Source: an uncultured Clostridium sp. (GTDB lineage Bacteria; Bacillota; Clostridia; Clostridiales; Clostridiaceae). Taken from it: a DNA stretch of 35,034 bases. Numbering within the stretch: position 1 is the first letter of the stretch; every line of letters begins with the position of its first letter. The position numbers were made by a program, and so were the translations under genes. Below the pieces are notes generated by a model. The model did not search any database. It had not been told where the DNA came from and saw only the letters and a program-made list of their open reading frames with translations. This document shows, piece after piece, positions 33,209-35,034 of this stretch. Location of the stretch: positions 1 to 35,034 of the forward strand of contig URKQ01000035.1 of NCBI GenBank assembly GCA_900548455.1, read 5' to 3'.

Positions 33209-33929
33209 TTCCTTCACATCCTTTTTTTAAGTATTCTATCTCATAGGATTCTAAATATCTCCACTGTCCTTCTTTTAAATTTTTATCTAATTTTAATTTA
33301 CCAATAGATATTCTTTTTAATTTCTTTACAGGATGACCTACATTCTCACACATTCTTCTAACTTGACGGTTTTTACCTTCATGAATGGTAATTTCAACAT
33401 CACAATCCTCTTTAAACTTTTTTATTATTTTCATACTTCCAGGAGCTGTTATATAGTCTCCTATATCAATACCTACTTTAAATTTTTCTATGACGTCAAC
33501 GTTTGGAATTCCCTTTATGTTTGCTACATACACTTTATTTATTTCCACACGAGGGTGAATTACTTTGTTATATACATCACCATCATTAGTTAGCAAAATT
33601 AATCCAGAGGTATCATAATCTAATCTACCAATGGGATAAATTCTTTCTTTTACCTTCACAATATCTATTAAAGTTTTTCTTCCTCTGTCATCTTTCACAG
33701 CTGATAAGCATCCTAGTGGTTTGTTTAACATTATGTAAACTTTATCTTCTTCTGGCTTTATTATTTTATTATCAACTTTAACTATCTGATTTCCATCACT
33801 TACTTTTAAGCCTAATTCATTAACTATAACATCATCAACTTTTACTCTTCCTTGAAGAATGATTTCTTCACATTTCCTTCTTGATGCTACTCCACAGCGA
33901 GCCATATATTTTTGAAGTCTTTCTTCCAA
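33201..33929 (-). CDS. rluB: RluB/RsuA-type rRNA pseudouridine synthase
   Basis: A 242-residue enzyme that converts uridine to pseudouridine in rRNA. N-terminal S4 RNA-binding domain (1-~60: RLQKYMARCGVASRRKCEEIILQGRVKVDD). The catalytic domain holds MLNKPLG and the active-site Asp in PIGRLDYDTSGLILLTNDG (near 100), and ends with EGKNRQVRRMCENVGHPVKKLKRISIG. Start codon TTG at 33929, nine bases after AAAGGA; no ATG is available. The downstream methyltransferase starts inside its last codons. Both act on RNA modification. Confidence 0.95.
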   Translation of the reverse strand: MEERLQKYMARCGVASRRKCEEIILQGRVKVDDVIVNELGLKVSDGNQIVKVDNKIIKPEEDKVYIMLNKPLGCLSAVKDDRGRKTLIDIVKVKERIYPIGRLDYDTSGLILLTNDGDVYNKVIHPRVEINKVYVANIKGIPNVDVIEKFKVGIDIGDYITAPGSMKIIKKFKEDCDVEITIHEGKNRQVRRMCENVGHPVKKLKRISIGKLKLDKNLKEGQWRYLESYEIEYLKKGCEGNV

Positions 33930-33991
33930 TTAAATCATTCCTTTCATATCCACTATACATTTTAACTGCTTGACCATATCAATACAACATA

Positions 33992-34041
33992 TTATAATGA
34001 AAAAAATCTAGCTTTCTATAGCTAGATTTTTTTCATTATAA
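33992..34041. terminator. Strong intrinsic terminator
   Basis: Perfect 22-bp inverted repeat (33992-34013 and 34020-34041, loop TTCTAT) with A7/T7 runs. It ends the small basic protein gene and separates it from rluB. Confidence 0.93.
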
Positions 34042-34048
34042 CAAATTC

Positions 34049-34201
34049 CTATTTCAATTGATTAATATGAGAATTTGGTTGTTGTTCTTTATAGCCCGTT
34101 TTAGAGTTCAAACTTTCAGCTGATTTATCACTCATAGATGTCAACTGAGACTTCATTTTTTTAGATGCTTTTTTAGGCTTATTTTCTTTATTCTTTGCCA
34201 T
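34049..34201 (-). CDS. Small basic Lys/Ser-rich protein, unknown
   Basis: A 50-residue protein starting MAKNKENKPKKASKKMKSQL at an ATG (34201) preceded by GGGGAGG, a strong site that rules out the longer frame beginning at 34285. It is rich in Lys, Ser, Asn and Gln, without Cys, Trp or a membrane segment, and probably disordered. The end reads GYKEQQPNSHINQLK. It sits eight bases before a strong terminator and 58 bases after the amidase-like gene. Such small basic proteins are often spore or nucleic-acid associated, but I recognise no family. Confidence 0.65.
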   Translation of the reverse strand: MAKNKENKPKKASKKMKSQLTSMSDKSAESLNSKTGYKEQQPNSHINQLK

Positions 34202-34259
34202 GATATCGCCTCCCCAGTTAATATTATCTACAAATAAAAAAATAATATTCACTATAGGC

Positions 34260-34823
34260 TTACACTTCTTCCTTTTCTTCTTCATCTAAATAATTAATAA
34301 TTGCTTTTGATATTGCATAAGCAAACTTCATTTGACCATCATCGGCACTAATTAACTCTTTATTTAAATCATTATCAATGTATGCGCATTTAACTAACAC
34401 AGAAGGGCATTTAGTTTCCCTTATTATAGCATGGTAGTCATTTCCATCTATATTTACGCAATTATAAATCTTAATAGCTCTTTGACCTATCAAAACCATT
34501 TCTTTAGATAGGAGCTTTGCTAGAGAATAACTTTTACTCTCATTTAAAGAATATATAATCTCCCCTCTATCACCACCACCACTATTACAATGTATGGATA
34601 TAAATAGATTTGAGTTAAAGAAGTTCGAGTTATCAATTCTTTCTTCCAAAGATATATATTCATCGTTTTCCCTACTCATTTCAACTTCTATATTACTTTC
34701 TTGTAAAATGTCTCTACAATACATTGCTATGTTTAATGACAATTCTTTTTCAACCAACTCTTCATATACATATCCAATATCTTCTCCCCCATGTCCAGGG
34801 TCTAGAAAAACTTTATTTTTCAT
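34260..34823 (-). CDS. N-acetylmuramoyl-L-alanine amidase-fold protein, catalytic Glu replaced
   Basis: A 187-residue Amidase_3 domain without signal peptide or wall-binding domains. Likely zinc ligands are present: His in FLDPGHGG (residue 10), Glu in LVEKELSLNIA (near 25) and His in FISIHCNS (near 78). ERIDNSN is also normal. However, the family's catalytic Glu in the 'LVE-GFISN' motif reads LVKCAYIDN, so Glu is Lys (near 145). It may be an inactive binder, or catalysis may differ. The ribosome binding site before the ATG is weak (GAGTGATG). It is probably co-transcribed with the small basic protein downstream. Confidence 0.8.
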   Translation of the reverse strand: MKNKVFLDPGHGGEDIGYVYEELVEKELSLNIAMYCRDILQESNIEVEMSRENDEYISLEERIDNSNFFNSNLFISIHCNSGGGDRGEIIYSLNESKSYSLAKLLSKEMVLIGQRAIKIYNCVNIDGNDYHAIIRETKCPSVLVKCAYIDNDLNKELISADDGQMKFAYAISKAIINYLDEEEKEEV

Positions 34824-34920
34824 AAATCATCACTCACAAAAATCATTTTACAATATTTTATGGAAAATATAGTATTATGTGAGCATCTTATATGCTCTGT
34901 AGTAAAATAAAGTGATAGAA

Positions 34921-35034
34921 TGTACAAGTTATGCTAGACAATAATTTAATGAACTTGTGCACGGCTTTTTCTAATGGGGGTTGGAAGGGGACCCTGTTCC
35001 CTCCTTGTTAAGGAGAGATACTCAAAGGGAACCA
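34921..35034 (+). ncRNA. Candidate structured RNA, cut by the window edge
   Basis: No credible coding frame. TGTACAAGTT (34921-34930) pairs with AACTTGTGCA (34952-34961) over 10 bp. From 34976 the sequence becomes unusually GC-rich. GTTCCC (34996-35001) pairs with GGGAAC (35027-35032), and CTCCTT-gtt-AAGGAG (35001-35015) lies inside. A possible -35 TTTACA and a TAGTAT lie near 34847-34875. It matches none of the common RNA classes I can recall; strand is a guess. Confidence 0.35.

Overview
The window comes from an AT-rich, low-GC Gram-positive bacterium, most likely Clostridium sensu stricto. Support comes from strong AGGAGG-type ribosome binding sites, TTG starts, PyrR-type RNA leaders, an IspH-ribosomal protein S1 fusion, and a baiN-like/cmk/ispH-S1 gene order familiar from clostridia. 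I saw no tRNA, rRNA, insertion sequence, CRISPR array or prophage. This is mostly a core chromosomal region with several lineage-specific genes.

Left part (1-8.2 kb): the 3' end of a probable patatin-like phospholipase, a CBS-domain protein, a small membrane protein, a Zn/Cd-type P1B ATPase with a His-rich linker, an aromatic acid exporter-like membrane protein and a YprB-like RNase H-fold protein. Next is an iron-uptake operon, feoA-feoB plus a Cys-rich FeoB-associated peptide, under a near-consensus promoter with two near-perfect Fur boxes. A coiled-coil small protein and a cold-shock protein follow.

Middle (8.3-14.5 kb, minus strand): a DegV protein, a full-length arginyl-tRNA synthetase paralogue that has lost its catalytic motifs, and an unknown membrane protein look like one transcription unit. 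Next come an ABC-F ATPase and a cluster of three tiny Asn/Gln-rich proteins.

Pyrimidine block (14.5-21.8 kb): carA-carB (carbamoyl phosphate synthase) on the plus strand and uraA (uracil permease) on the minus strand each have a PyrR-binding hairpin and a terminator in the leader. The uraA leader is classical: an antiterminator competes with the terminator. The carA leader looks different. The 3' side of the PyrR hairpin holds the Shine-Dalgarno of a 16-codon leader ORF whose stop codon lies immediately after the 5' arm of the terminator. This suggests PyrR controls translation of a leader peptide, which in turn controls termination. I consider this the most interesting signal. Between carB and uraA lies a short pyruvate kinase without its C-terminal domain and with the residue signature of K+-independent enzymes.

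Right part (21.9-35 kb): two PLP aminotransferases on the plus strand, then a minus-strand series: GNAT protein, ispH-S1 fusion, cmk, a BaiN-like flavoprotein, glutamate dehydrogenase (with two cre-like sites and an unusual hairpin/tandem-repeat block upstream), an RpiR regulator, a YtqB/MnmM-like methyltransferase overlapping rluB, a small basic protein and an amidase-fold protein whose catalytic Glu is Lys. The last ~110 bases are GC-rich, self-complementary and non-coding, probably the start of a structured RNA cut by the window edge.
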